Shown here: one piece after another, positions 17,535 through 28,300 of the stretch
Layout: the number at the start of each line of letters is the position of its first letter
How positions within the stretch are numbered: position 1 is the first letter of the stretch
Program-made: the position numbers and the translations under genes
NCBI RefSeq assembly: GCF_900113655.1
Contig: NZ_FOQF01000016.1
Coordinates: forward strand, 1-64,000
DNA length: 64,000 bases
Reading direction: 5' to 3'
Origin: Pseudobutyrivibrio sp. OR37
Lineage (GTDB): Bacteria; Bacillota; Clostridia; Lachnospirales; Lachnospiraceae
The notes under the pieces: generated by a model
Seen by the model: the letters and a program-made list of their open reading frames with translations, nothing else
What the model was told of the DNA's origin: nothing
Database searches by the model: none

Positions 17535-20219
17535 ATGAAAAATTCACTTAGACGGCTAGTATCAATCCTGTTGGCATTGGTACTAGCCTTTAATTTTGCA
17601 CCTATGCAGATGGTGCAGGCTGAAGAAGCAGAAGAGGTGCTTCTTGAACAAACAGAAATAGTTTCAGAGGATGAAACAGAAAAATCAGAGGAAACTGAAG
17701 TTGTTGTTCCAGAAGAGGAGCAGCCAGGGGCTTCAGAAGACGAGGAAAAAACAGAAGAAATCGCTGCTGGTGAGAATCCATCTGAGGAGGGCACAGAAGT
17801 AAATGAGCCCGAAAACACCGAGCTCACAGGCGAAGAAATCACAGAACAAAATCCAGTAGAAGAGGAAGCTGGTGAAGAAGAGCTTGCCGAAGAAGAGCTT
17901 ACAGAAGATGAACTCGTGGTTGAGGAGCCAGAGGACGAAGACCTTTTAGAGGCAGACGATGATTACGGCGATGTTAGCGAAACAGTTCGCAAGTTCATGG
18001 GATTCAAATCTGCAAAGGATATTCCAACTGGCATCTGGGTATACGACCCACAAAAGGATAGCCGTAGCTATACAAGCAAGGCAGTAGTTCTTTCTGATGA
18101 TGTAAGAGTCTACTATAACAAATACTATTTGAATAAAGGTACCGATTACACTATCACCTATAAGAATAATGTAAATGCAGGTGATGCTACTGCGGTTATC
18201 ACAGGAAAGGGCTTGTATAAGGGTACAGTAAATTATACTTATAAGATTAAGCCTTTAAGTCTTAATAACAAAAATAGTAGTATTTGGTACAAGGGACAAA
18301 AAACTAATTTAATTACCCTTAGATATAATGGTAATGTTCAAAAGCCAAGAGCTACTATCAAATACAACTTAACTGATAATACGGCAATTACCTTAAAAGA
18401 AAATGTTGATTACAAATTGATTTTTGATAACACAGATAGTAAATCTAGCCTTTATGACAAAGATGCTTTTAAAAAGGAAGGCACTTATGTGGTTTCGGTT
18501 TGTAGCTTAAATAAAAACTTTACCGGTGCCATGACGTATACTGTTGAAATCAATAAAAAGATTCCAATGACTAAGTGTAAATCATATATGCCTAGTGTAG
18601 TTGATATCACAAAACTGGAAAAAGGGTTAATACCGGCGAGTACTTTTGAAAAATGGGCTAAGGTTACCTATGGTAATCGTACTTTAAAAGAAGGTATAGA
18701 TTTTACTTTGGAAGTAAAACCAACAGATAAGCCTAATGTTGGTTACTTTATATATATTGCTAACCCTGATTCTGATTTTACAGGAACGTTGGTAAAGAAA
18801 GTAACAATTAAGTGTAGATCTATATCTAATGTGTACGTAGTGATGCCTAAACCTGATGATATTTTAGCTTATGAAATGGAAAATGGCGGAATGGGATCGA
18901 CATCCTGGTATGAAAATAATGTACAGGTATACCCAAGTGCAGCAGCTTCGAAAGATAGCTCAAAGAGGCTGGAAGTAGGTGAAGAGTACATAATTTCTAA
19001 TGTAAGTAGGGATTGGAATACAGGAAAAGTTAGTGTGACATTGACTGGAATCTGTGATGGCAACTATGTATGCCAAGGAGATAAGGTGGTTTCTACTTCT
19101 CTAAATTTACCTAGCATTGAAAATACAAAAGTTACTACCCCAGGTCTTGTATATGTCGGTGGATACCCTAATATCTCTAAGGTATTAAAAGTTACTTACA
19201 AAGGTGAAGAGCTTAAAGGCTTAGAAACTAAAAATGTTACACAAGTCAAAAAAGATTATGATTATTATTATTCAATAGAAGATTTATCAAATAGTAAATA
19301 CAAAGTACGTATTACAGGTAGACCAGGACGTTTTAAAGGTAAAAAAGAGTTGACAATTACCTTACCTAAAATGAATCTTTCAAGCAAAGATACCGAGATC
19401 AAAGCAGCTAATGATAAAACACCTTTTAATTCTCAAGTAAGAGTTAGACTTGCTAGTTGTGACTATAAGTACAACCCTACAGGATGTAAGCAGGGGATAG
19501 CAGAAGTCAGCTATTTGAATAGAGAAAGCAACACAGGTGTGTATTTAAATAGAACAAAAGATTGTAAGATAACCTGGCAGAATGTAAATAAAGTAGGCAC
19601 AGGTCAGGTTACCATTACAGGTATTGGCATTTTTACAGGCAAGGTAGTTTACAAATACAAAATTGAGCCTTATGACATAAGCAAAAATGGAGTTGATAAG
19701 GGGATTTCAAATATTGTAGCCAAAAGCACAGCTGGTCTTAATGCACCTACAATCAATCTGTACCACAACGGAAGAAAGCTTGTGGCTGGCACAGACTACA
19801 GCAAAGTAATCTACAAATATGCTGATGGTACACCTATCGGAGCAAAGGATATAGTAAAGCCTGGCACAAAGATTGCAGTTACCATCAATGGAAAGGGTAA
19901 CTACACTGGCTCTTTCACACAGGTAGTCACTGTTGAGAGCAATAACATCGCCAAGGCAAAGCAGGCACCTATCAGCAAAACGGTTGTTTTAGACCCAAAT
20001 AAAAAAGCCGGTATGACAAAGCTTACAAATGCAGATATCAAGCTTACCTACAATGGGGAGGCAGTGCCAAGTGACGCATTTGTTATAAAAGAGTGCACTT
20101 ATAAAAATAATAATAAACTCGGGGATGCAACAGTAGTTATCGAAGGAAAAGGTGAAAAGGGCTTCGCAGGTACACTCACAGTCAAATACAAGATTGTGGC
20201 AAAAAATATTTCTAGATAA
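17535..20219 (+). CDS. Secreted Ig-like GKGNYTG-repeat protein, array member 2
   Basis: An 894-aa secreted protein. Signal peptide 1-29 (MVQA|EEAEE), a very acidic stretch 30-145 ending EDEDLLEADDD, then an IPTGIWVYD entry motif (~165) and DYTITYKNN/GKGLYKG Ig-like repeats to the end. It has neither LRR nor InlB repeats, so it is the 'stalk only' form of the family. I start it at ATG 17535 rather than an upstream TTG at 17520, because TTGGAGGA then serves as ribosome site and the protein begins with the signal peptide. That ribosome site is buried in a hairpin (17492-17527). The middle (about 18100-19700) prefers T-ending codons while both flanks prefer C-ending codons, suggesting a mosaic gene. 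The last residues are TVKYKIVAKNISR, basic, with no anchor. Confidence 0.9.
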   Translation: MKNSLRRLVSILLALVLAFNFAPMQMVQAEEAEEVLLEQTEIVSEDETEKSEETEVVVPEEEQPGASEDEEKTEEIAAGENPSEEGTEVNEPENTELTGEEITEQNPVEEEAGEEELAEEELTEDELVVEEPEDEDLLEADDDYGDVSETVRKFMGFKSAKDIPTGIWVYDPQKDSRSYTSKAVVLSDDVRVYYNKYYLNKGTDYTITYKNNVNAGDATAVITGKGLYKGTVNYTYKIKPLSLNNKNSSIWYKGQKTNLITLRYNGNVQKPRATIKYNLTDNTAITLKENVDYKLIFDNTDSKSSLYDKDAFKKEGTYVVSVCSLNKNFTGAMTYTVEINKKIPMTKCKSYMPSVVDITKLEKGLIPASTFEKWAKVTYGNRTLKEGIDFTLEVKPTDKPNVGYFIYIANPDSDFTGTLVKKVTIKCRSISNVYVVMPKPDDILAYEMENGGMGSTSWYENNVQVYPSAAASKDSSKRLEVGEEYIISNVSRDWNTGKVSVTLTGICDGNYVCQGDKVVSTSLNLPSIENTKVTTPGLVYVGGYPNISKVLKVTYKGEELKGLETKNVTQVKKDYDYYYSIEDLSNSKYKVRITGRPGRFKGKKELTITLPKMNLSSKDTEIKAANDKTPFNSQVRVRLASCDYKYNPTGCKQGIAEVSYLNRESNTGVYLNRTKDCKITWQNVNKVGTGQVTITGIGIFTGKVVYKYKIEPYDISKNGVDKGISNIVAKSTAGLNAPTINLYHNGRKLVAGTDYSKVIYKYADGTPIGAKDIVKPGTKIAVTINGKGNYTGSFTQVVTVESNNIAKAKQAPISKTVVLDPNKKAGMTKLTNADIKLTYNGEAVPSDAFVIKECTYKNNNKLGDATVVIEGKGEKGFAGTLTVKYKIVAKNISR

Positions 20220-20269
20220 TATTTGGCATAATCTTATGTAAATTAAATGTGAATTATATACCACTGATG

Positions 20270-20298
20270 TTGTATTGAAATCATGGCAGTGATACAAT
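20270..20298 (+). promoter_or_regulatory. Promoter for array member 3
   Basis: TTGTAT (20270-20275), a 17-nt spacer and TACAAT (20293-20298) with an upstream TG (extended -10 TGATACAAT), 66 nt before ATG 20364. The same TGATACAAT occurs before the gene at 60801. Confidence 0.6.
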
Positions 20299-20363
20299 AT
20301 ATTGTGTATTAATTTATGTAGAACAGTATTTAGTTCTATTAGTTTTATGAAAGGGAAAATGCT

Positions 20364-23300
20364 ATGAAGAAAAGAGTTCGTATGTTGTCATTGCTGCTTA
20401 GTGCTTGCATGATGCTGAATCTCGCTCCCGTGCCTGTTTATGCTAGCGAAGCGCAAGCAGAAGTAGCCGTGGACGAATCATTTTCTGACGTGGACACTCC
20501 AGCAGCAGAAGAAGTTCAGTCAGAAGAAACAAATACTGAAAATGAGACTCCAGCAGAAGAGACAAATAAAGAAGACTTTAATAATGAAGCAGATACAGAA
20601 GAAAATCAGGTGGTAGTAGAAGAACCTGAGGAAGAAGCTCTTGTTGGAGAGGGAGAGGAAGCTCCTGAAACTCCAGCAGAAGAGCCAGCAACAGAAAAAG
20701 AAAATGAGTCAGAATATTTTGAAGTAACAGATGGTGTGCTTACACTTAAGAGTGGTGTAGACAAGAACAAACTACCTAAGAAAATTACTTTAGATTTGTT
20801 TGCAAAAACAAATGCTAAAATCACAAAAATTGGTGCAGATGTTTTCGCTGGCTCAAGCATTATGGAAATCACTGTTCCAAAGACAGTTTCTGAGTTTGGC
20901 GTTGGGGCATTCAAGGATTGCCGAAGCTTAACAACTTTTGCATTTGAAGATAGCACTTCAGCTGCAACAGTTATTTCAGAGGATATGTTTTCTGGCTGTG
21001 CTAGTTTAAAGTGGTCAGGAAGCAGTGTGTACTTTAACATTCCAGATACAGTTACAGTAATTGGAAAAAATGCATTTTCAGGATGTACAGCACTTCAGGG
21101 AATCAACATTGGTTCTTCTGTTACTACAATCTCTGACTATGCATTCAACGGTTGTACAAATTTAGTAAAGCTTGAAGGCTTTGGCAGCTCAAAGGTTGCA
21201 ACAATTGGAGAGTATGCATTTTCTGGCACAGCAATTGATGATGATGAAAGAAATGTTAAATTCCCATCAACATTAACAAAGATTAAATCAAATGCATTTG
21301 CAAAGTGTGAATACATCGGAATTGTCGATTTATCTAATACATCACTTACAAGCACAGGCTTGGATGCCAGATGTTTTGCTGATAGCCACATCCTTGGAAT
21401 CAAGCTTCCTGCATCTTATAAATCAGTACCTGCCGGAGTATTTGAAGATTGTAAATACCTCGAGCAGATTACAATCGGTTCAACTGAAGCAGGCAAGGGC
21501 GTAGAAGTAATTGAGCCATACGCTTTCAAAAATTGTGACAGACTTAAAAAGGTTATCCTTGAAAATTCAGTTACAACAGTAAAGGATTTTGCTTTCGATA
21601 ATTGTACTTCACTTAAGACTATCGAAATCAATCAGAAGGATACCGAATCTGGTCTTACATCAGTTAAGCTTACAGCTGATTCATTCCCTATTTATCAGGG
21701 ACTTGAAATCTATTCTTACAGCGGAACTGGTGAGGAATGGGCAGGAACACATAAGGCAGACGGAATTGTCTACAAATCAAAGTTCACAGGAATGAAGGTT
21801 GTAACTAATGGCGCAGCTTTAGGAAATTCCTTAAGCACCACACCTGGTGTAAACGTAAGTGTTGGAACCAAGGTAACAGTTAAGGATACCCCAGCAACAG
21901 GCTACTACCTTATTTCTATGACACATGGTCCTTTACCAAAGGGCGTTGATTATACAAAGCGTTTTGTTGATTCTTCAAAATCATTTGTAGTATCTTCAGC
22001 AGATATCAAAAATAATGAAATCGTTGTAAACGCAGCATTCGCAAAATTGCCTAATGATGTAACCTTCACATTTGAAGATTCAAAAGATGCTAATAAAGTT
22101 GTTCGTGATGGAAAAGAATTTTCAGTAACCTACGATACTGCAAATCAGATTGAACAGCTGCTTATCAGAGCAAAGACTAATAATGGCTACGGAACAGTTT
22201 ACTCAAACCCATGGCTGTGGAACTTTGCTACAAGTGATAAATCAGTTGTAACAGTGGATGCAAATGGTAAGATAAAGCTTCTCAAGAAGACATCTGCAAA
22301 CAAGACAGTTTATGTAACAGCTACATTAAAGGCTAATTCAAACATTCAGTTAAAGCTCAAGGTTAAGGTTAACGGCGAGACAAAGTTCAAAGACGTAAGG
22401 GGAGTTGAGTTCCCAAATCGTCCTTACAAGTTTGAAAGTGGAATTGATACAGATGCAGGCATGTCATACATCCAGACTTCAAAGGCTTGGGTAGAGGCAG
22501 GCGCATCAAACAAATTAACAAGAGACTTTGAGGTTAAGGTTGATGCGGTTGATGAGCTTGACAATTCAATCGAATCAAGCTTCAAATGGCAGAGTGGTGA
22601 CACAGCCATTGCCAAGGTTAAATCAGCAACAACAGATTGTAATGAAAACACAATTATGATTTGTGGTGTTGGTGAGACTACAATCACAGCTACTTCAACA
22701 GTTGATGCCAACAAGAGCATTTCATTTATAGTAAGAGTCGTTGATAAGACACCTTATGTTGCAGACGAGACAATCACAATCAACGCTCCTGCTACAGAAA
22801 TTGATAGCGTTGGCAGCATTGCAAAGGGAATCGAGTTCTCACTTATCCAGGCATACGGCGGTGTGATTGCAAAGGATCACATCACAGTTGTTAAGAAGAA
22901 CGGAACTAAGTGGGATGACTTATCTGAGTACTTCGTTGTTGAAAAATATGGCGATTTAAAGGATAACGTTCAAAAGATGTTAATTGCTGTTGCAGAGGGC
23001 ACAAGCTATTACAACAACAATGCATCATACACAAATCTTTACTTAAAGCTGAGTGTAGATGGTGATTACTACTATGTAGCTTTCCCTAAGATTACAATAG
23101 CCAATAAAAAGCCAGCACCTTCAATCAGCAAGATTACAGGTAAGATTAACACCTTCTACACTAACGATGCTCCAGAGCAGGGCGAAGTAGTAATTAAGCT
23201 CAAGAGCCCAACAGGTTATGCCTTCGACAATAGCTACAAGCCAGTTCTTGAGTCAGCAGAAACAGATACAGAAGAAAACTTCTCAAAGAACTTTAAGGTT

Positions 23301-25199
23301 CTCACTACTGATGACAAGGATTTCACAACCTTAAAGATTGTTCAGAAGCAGAGAACTCTTGAGACAAACACACAGAACAAGGTTATTACAACTGGTTATC
23401 TCAAGTTCAAGTACAACGGTTACGATGCATGCAAATTAAAGATTACTGTACCTACAGGACGCACAGCACCAAGCCTTTCACTTGAAAAGACATCGGTTAC
23501 AACACATAAATACGCTAAGGGACAGACTTACGAGATTGCCCTTCTTGAAAAGAAAAACAACAAGAAGGAAGTAGTTGATATTGATGATAGCTTTACAGGT
23601 ATTGAATACACAGGTAATTCAAGCTACTACTTCAACTACAATGAATTAGAGCCAGCCTTTGATAAGGCAAATGATAAGCTTGTAGTAAAGCTTGCAGATG
23701 AGGCACCTTCTACTACAGCAAAGGCTTGCATGCTTGTAGAAAATAAATATTGGACATCACCTGTTTCGCTTACTCTTACAATCAATGTAAGCAGTGCAAA
23801 GCCAAGCATTGTAATTAGCGATAACAGCCAGATTAATCTTAACCTTGCAAATTCTACTAGCAACTATGTAACCTTCAATGTTAAGAGCGATTTCATGGAT
23901 AGCTCTAAGGCAACATTTGATGGATTCAATACCACAAATGCTGGCAAGGCTAGAGACGAAGCAGAAAAGATTAAAGTTGCTTACGCAGCTGGCAAGATTA
24001 CAGCAACAGTAGATCCTAAGAATCTACCAAAGTATGGAACATACACATTCAAGAGTGCTTATGAAGTTCCTTACACAGGTTCAAATATATTACCTTACTC
24101 AGCATTTGCTACTGTAAAGGTAAAGATTTATGAGACTAAGCCAGTAATCTCGCTTAAGGCTACAACAACTACTCTTAACAACACACTTGTTGGAGTAAAG
24201 GATTCAAATGGAAATCTTGAGGAAATTGCAAAGATTCCATACACAGTAAAGAATTCGTGGGCAGGCGCTAACAACACAGTTAATAACGGCAGCTACAAGA
24301 TTACTAATGTAACAAGCACTAACAAGAAGAATCATTATGATTATTCATCTGTAAGTGCTGCACCTGTAAGCCTTTCATTTGTAGATGGCAACCTTTATGT
24401 TTACCTAAACAAGAGACTTGCAAACACTGAAAAGTTCAAGCTTTCAGGTATCACAGTAGATGGTGTTGCTGCACCAGATATCACTCTTACAGTAAAGGCT
24501 ACAAATGCTAAGCCAGTATTAACAATCAAGTCTGATAACAAAAAGATTAACGTGTTGCAGGCACCAACAGATGCAGTTACATATACACTTGCATTAAAGA
24601 ATTATAACGGCCAGATTGATGCTTCTAAGTTCATGCTTACTAGCGAAATCAACAATAAGGCAACACAAAGATGGAATAACGATACAAATACCTTCCACTT
24701 CATGCTTGATGGAAATGAAGGTAACAAGTGCAAGCTTAAAGCAAACAGTAAGTACTTCGGAAAGATTAAGAACCAAAACTACATCTACAAGGGTGTTTAC
24801 GTATTTGGTAACGGTGGTACTAATCCAATCAAGACTGACGCAGTCGAGCTTAGTACAAAGCCTATCCAGACAATGCCAAAGGTAACACAGAGCTCTACAA
24901 AGGCTACAGTTTACATTGGTAACAAGGCTAAGACAGCAAAGATTATTGTTACTCCAAAGGAAGGCAGCACAGCAAAGATTTCAAACGTCGCTTGGTCTAC
25001 AAAGACTAACAAGACACTTCAGAAAGCATTTGCAAATCCTGTATATGATGAGACTACTAATGCTCTTACTATCCAGATTAAGAATGCTGCACTACTAAAG
25101 AAAAACACAACATATACACTTACTTACAATATCGTTTGTGAAGGACAGCTCGAAGGTTCAATCGGCACAGAATTCACAGTAAAAGTACTTGTAAAATAA
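20364..25199 (+). CDS. Giant secreted LRR protein with novel C-terminal repeats, array member 3
   Basis: A 1611-aa secreted protein. Signal peptide ~1-28 (VYA|SEA), acidic stretch 29-115 with EEEALVGEG, BspA-like LRRs ~117-430, then bacterial Ig-like (Big2-type) modules ~565-790 (WQSGDTAIAKV). From ~914 to the end come about six ~115-residue beta-rich modules, each opening with a Pro-x-[IVL] phrase (KPAPSISKI, RTAPSLSLE, AKPSIVISD, TKPVISLKA, AKPVLTIKS, TMPKVTQSS), which I do not recognise as a named family. Unlike its neighbours it lacks the DYTVSYKNN/GKGNYTG stalk and the usual terminal module; it ends FTVKVLVK. AAAGGG precedes ATG 20364. A UUCG-capped terminator follows. Role inferred as surface binding; no catalytic motif seen. 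Confidence 0.88.
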   Translation: MKKRVRMLSLLLSACMMLNLAPVPVYASEAQAEVAVDESFSDVDTPAAEEVQSEETNTENETPAEETNKEDFNNEADTEENQVVVEEPEEEALVGEGEEAPETPAEEPATEKENESEYFEVTDGVLTLKSGVDKNKLPKKITLDLFAKTNAKITKIGADVFAGSSIMEITVPKTVSEFGVGAFKDCRSLTTFAFEDSTSAATVISEDMFSGCASLKWSGSSVYFNIPDTVTVIGKNAFSGCTALQGINIGSSVTTISDYAFNGCTNLVKLEGFGSSKVATIGEYAFSGTAIDDDERNVKFPSTLTKIKSNAFAKCEYIGIVDLSNTSLTSTGLDARCFADSHILGIKLPASYKSVPAGVFEDCKYLEQITIGSTEAGKGVEVIEPYAFKNCDRLKKVILENSVTTVKDFAFDNCTSLKTIEINQKDTESGLTSVKLTADSFPIYQGLEIYSYSGTGEEWAGTHKADGIVYKSKFTGMKVVTNGAALGNSLSTTPGVNVSVGTKVTVKDTPATGYYLISMTHGPLPKGVDYTKRFVDSSKSFVVSSADIKNNEIVVNAAFAKLPNDVTFTFEDSKDANKVVRDGKEFSVTYDTANQIEQLLIRAKTNNGYGTVYSNPWLWNFATSDKSVVTVDANGKIKLLKKTSANKTVYVTATLKANSNIQLKLKVKVNGETKFKDVRGVEFPNRPYKFESGIDTDAGMSYIQTSKAWVEAGASNKLTRDFEVKVDAVDELDNSIESSFKWQSGDTAIAKVKSATTDCNENTIMICGVGETTITATSTVDANKSISFIVRVVDKTPYVADETITINAPATEIDSVGSIAKGIEFSLIQAYGGVIAKDHITVVKKNGTKWDDLSEYFVVEKYGDLKDNVQKMLIAVAEGTSYYNNNASYTNLYLKLSVDGDYYYVAFPKITIANKKPAPSISKITGKINTFYTNDAPEQGEVVIKLKSPTGYAFDNSYKPVLESAETDTEENFSKNFKVLTTDDKDFTTLKIVQKQRTLETNTQNKVITTGYLKFKYNGYDACKLKITVPTGRTAPSLSLEKTSVTTHKYAKGQTYEIALLEKKNNKKEVVDIDDSFTGIEYTGNSSYYFNYNELEPAFDKANDKLVVKLADEAPSTTAKACMLVENKYWTSPVSLTLTINVSSAKPSIVISDNSQINLNLANSTSNYVTFNVKSDFMDSSKATFDGFNTTNAGKARDEAEKIKVAYAAGKITATVDPKNLPKYGTYTFKSAYEVPYTGSNILPYSAFATVKVKIYETKPVISLKATTTTLNNTLVGVKDSNGNLEEIAKIPYTVKNSWAGANNTVNNGSYKITNVTSTNKKNHYDYSSVSAAPVSLSFVDGNLYVYLNKRLANTEKFKLSGITVDGVAAPDITLTVKATNAKPVLTIKSDNKKINVLQAPTDAVTYTLALKNYNGQIDASKFMLTSEINNKATQRWNNDTNTFHFMLDGNEGNKCKLKANSKYFGKIKNQNYIYKGVYVFGNGGTNPIKTDAVELSTKPIQTMPKVTQSSTKATVYIGNKAKTAKIIVTPKEGSTAKISNVAWSTKTNKTLQKAFANPVYDETTNALTIQIKNAALLKKNTTYTLTYNIVCEGQLEGSIGTEFTVKVLVK

Positions 25200-25208
25200 T
25201 ATGATTAC

Positions 25209-25234
25209 AATGGCAGTCTTCGGACTGCCATTTA
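25209..25234 (+). terminator. Intrinsic terminator with UUCG tetraloop
   Basis: A perfect 10-bp stem (AATGGCAGTC at 25209-25218 with 25223-25232) is closed by the very stable C(UUCG)G loop, 10 nt after the stop of the preceding gene. The T tail is short, ending in TTTATT. Confidence 0.7.
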
Positions 25235-25238
25235 TTCA

Positions 25239-25289
25239 GCTGTGGCCACAGTCTATGCTGCTGAGGTTACAGACAATGAAGAATATTAA
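25239..25289 (+). pseudogene. Possible relic of an array-gene signal peptide
   Basis: In one frame these bases read AVATVYAAEVTDNEEY and then stop. VYAAE followed by acidic residues is what follows the signal peptide of the array genes (VYAAEF at 25313, VYAAEL at 29823). There is no start codon or upstream hydrophobic segment, as the terminator interrupts it. It may be the stub left by deletion of another array gene, or chance. Confidence 0.35.
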
Positions 25290-25312
25290 CTAGAAGGTAG
25301 GCAGAAATTATA

Positions 25313-28300
25313 ATGAAAAAGGCAACAAGGTTTTTAAGCCTTGCACTTGCAGCAGCAATTACATTCACCTCTTTTGAGGCGGATGTATATGCTGCTGAAT
25401 TTTATGAGAGTGCACAGGAAAATAATGTTTCGGATGAATCATCAGAAGAATTATCAGAAGAATCAGCAGAGGAACAAATTATAGCAGAGGAAAATGAAGA
25501 AACAGAACCTGCTAAAGAAGATAAAGAAGAAATTATAGAAGAATCTGCGGAAGAAGTAAAAGAAGAAGTAAAAAAAGAAATAAATGAAGTCGCTGATGAG
25601 GAAGAAGCTTTTGCAAGAGAGCATACTACTGAAGAGCAGGAACTTCTATCTGAAGAAATTGAAGCTGAGCAAAAGCTTCTTGCAGTAGCTGGTAAAGCAG
25701 TTGATATCAATTCTCAAGGTGTAGTTTCATCAACAATTAACTATAAGTATGATCCAAATACAAAAACTCTTACTATTACAGGTAAGGGTGCAATGCCAGA
25801 CATTACACCTGGAAGCGCGATACTCCCAGGTTATGTAAATGCTATATATAATAAAGACGTTAACATAGTAATTGAAGAGGGAATTACATCAATTGGAAAA
25901 TATAATTTCCTATTTCCAAATTCTATAAAATCCATAAAGCTCCCAAAATCACTTACAAAAATTGGTGATTATGCTTTCATGTTTAACGATTTTCAAAACG
26001 ATTTATATATTCCAGCTTCAGTAGTAACAATAGGTAAGTACGCATTTGCTGGTTGCCATATTGATTCAACAGTCGCTATTGATGAAGCAAGTAAGCTGAA
26101 AAGCATTCCAGACAGTTGTTTTAAATTAGCCGGATTGAACAGTATTGAATTTCCAGCTTCTTTAACCTCCATAGCAGCAAACGCATTTTATAATTGTACA
26201 AATCTAAAAAAGATTGTTTTTAAGGGCAATATGCCATCTATTGGAGCTAACGCATTTGCCGGTGTAAATGCACTAGCTTATTATCCTGTAGATAATAAAA
26301 CATACACACAAAGCAAGATGAATGCAGCGTCAAAGCAGTTTGAGTCTGTTACCTGGTACACAGGTGCATCAATTGTAAATAGTGCAAAGACAGGTGACCT
26401 TAGCTGGAGCTATGATGAAAAGACCAAGACTTTAAGAATTAGTGGTACTGGTGCTATGGCTGATTACAGCATGACAGATAAAGCTCCTTGGTATGGCATG
26501 AATATTGAATCACTGGTCATTGATTCAGGTGTAACAAGAATAGGTAATTATGCTTTTGCTGATATGACTATAGCCAGGATGTCTATGCCAAGCACTATTA
26601 ATCAGATTGGTGATTATGCATTCTTAAATGCCACATGCGGAAGTAACAATAAACCAGACGAAAGCTTCCAGTTAAGCAATGCCAAATATTTCACACAGAT
26701 AGGTGAAGGTTCATTTGAGAATGCCACCTTTATAACAAATGGCGCTACAGTACTTGATTTGTCAAATGCAGCAGTAATCGGGAAAAAAGCTTTTTACAAT
26801 TGCTGGATAACAACAGGCAATGATGTGGCAAAGCTGTCAGTCAGATTTTCAAATGACCTTAAGAGAATCGAGGATCACACATTTGAAAATGCTACATTTA
26901 TAAATGGTCAATTAACACTGCCAAATGGGCTTACCTACGTTGGAGAAAAAGCCTTTTATAATGCTAGGAATATTAGCGGCACACTTACATTACCTGAATC
27001 CTTAGTAGAAGTAAGTGGTTACGCTTTCGCAAAGCTGGGTATTAGTAGTGTAAATGTAGGTGATGGGGTCAAGAATATTATGTCCTATGCCTTCAGCTCA
27101 GATAACAATCTGGACAACATTACATTAGGAAAGAATGTGGAGTTTGTTGGTTCACATGCATTCCATGGCGAAAAATTTCCTGTAACAGTTAATTTCTATG
27201 GCAAGGTGCCAAACTTTGGAAACCAGGTTTTTACCCAGATAAACGCAGTAATCTATTCAGAAGATGATGCATGGGATAACTACCATTACGGTGATTTTCC
27301 ATCTGTTTATCAGAATGTGAGCATAGTATTCAAAACAAAGCTGGTGCCAATCACTTTAAATTATTTTAACGATATGAACAAATCAAGTAACAAGCAGGAT
27401 GTAGTTTACTTCAGAAAGAATAGAGCCTGTGCTGTTGGATTTGATTTACCAAATTCTGTAGAAATAAACGGTCAAACCCAGTACGTAAGAGGTTGGTCCT
27501 TTACCAGCGATTTAACTTCCAAGGTAGATTCTAAATTTACAGTTAGAAAGCCAATTTCTTTATACGCTTTGTTACCAAATGATGTTTCGTTACGAATTCC
27601 TGGTCCAGTAAATGATTACATAATGGATGCGATGGGATTTCAGAGTGTTGAAGATATTCCAAAGGGTGTATGGGCATACTATACCAAACAGGTAAATTAC
27701 ACAGGTAAGCCAATTACAAATGTTGATTTAAAAGTATTTAATAATACAGTTAGCTTAACTGAAGGCGTTGATTATACTGCTAAATATTCCAACAATATCA
27801 ATGCTGGTAAGGGAAAAATCACATTACAGTTTAAAGGCAGTTATTCTGGTAGTAAGACCTATGAATTTGATATTCTTCCAGAGAATATTGCTGGAAAGAA
27901 TTACAACGTTGAATATAAGGATAAAGACTTAGAGACTATCGAATTAGCTTATACTGGCAAGGTTCAAAAGCCAAAGCTTACAGTTAGAAGCAACGCCAAA
28001 AGGAAGCTGGTAGAGAATAAGGATTTTACAATCAAATACATTGGCACAGATAAAAATGATGCTGAAAACTACAACAAAGATGCTTTCAAAGCGGTAGGAA
28101 CATATAAAATCGAGGTAATTGGAAAAGGCAATTACGTTGGAAGAGTACAGTGTTTAGTTAAAATTGAAAACAAGATAGATATAAACAAGTGCCAAATTAC
28201 TATTCCAAAGCTAAAGAGTTCAGATAATTACGAAGAGAAGCTAACTCAAGATGGGGAAGATTATGTAAGATATCAGGGTAAGCCTTTGCAATATGGAAAG

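Noticed and set aside
25402-25710. Minus-strand Ser-rich reading frame opposite an acidic spacer
   Set aside because: GAA/GAG-rich coding DNA gives Ser/Phe-rich open frames on the other strand. The same artefact appears at 29675-30220, 41079-41294, 47364-47618, 13278-13715 and 53129-53332. None has a ribosome site or recognisable protein.
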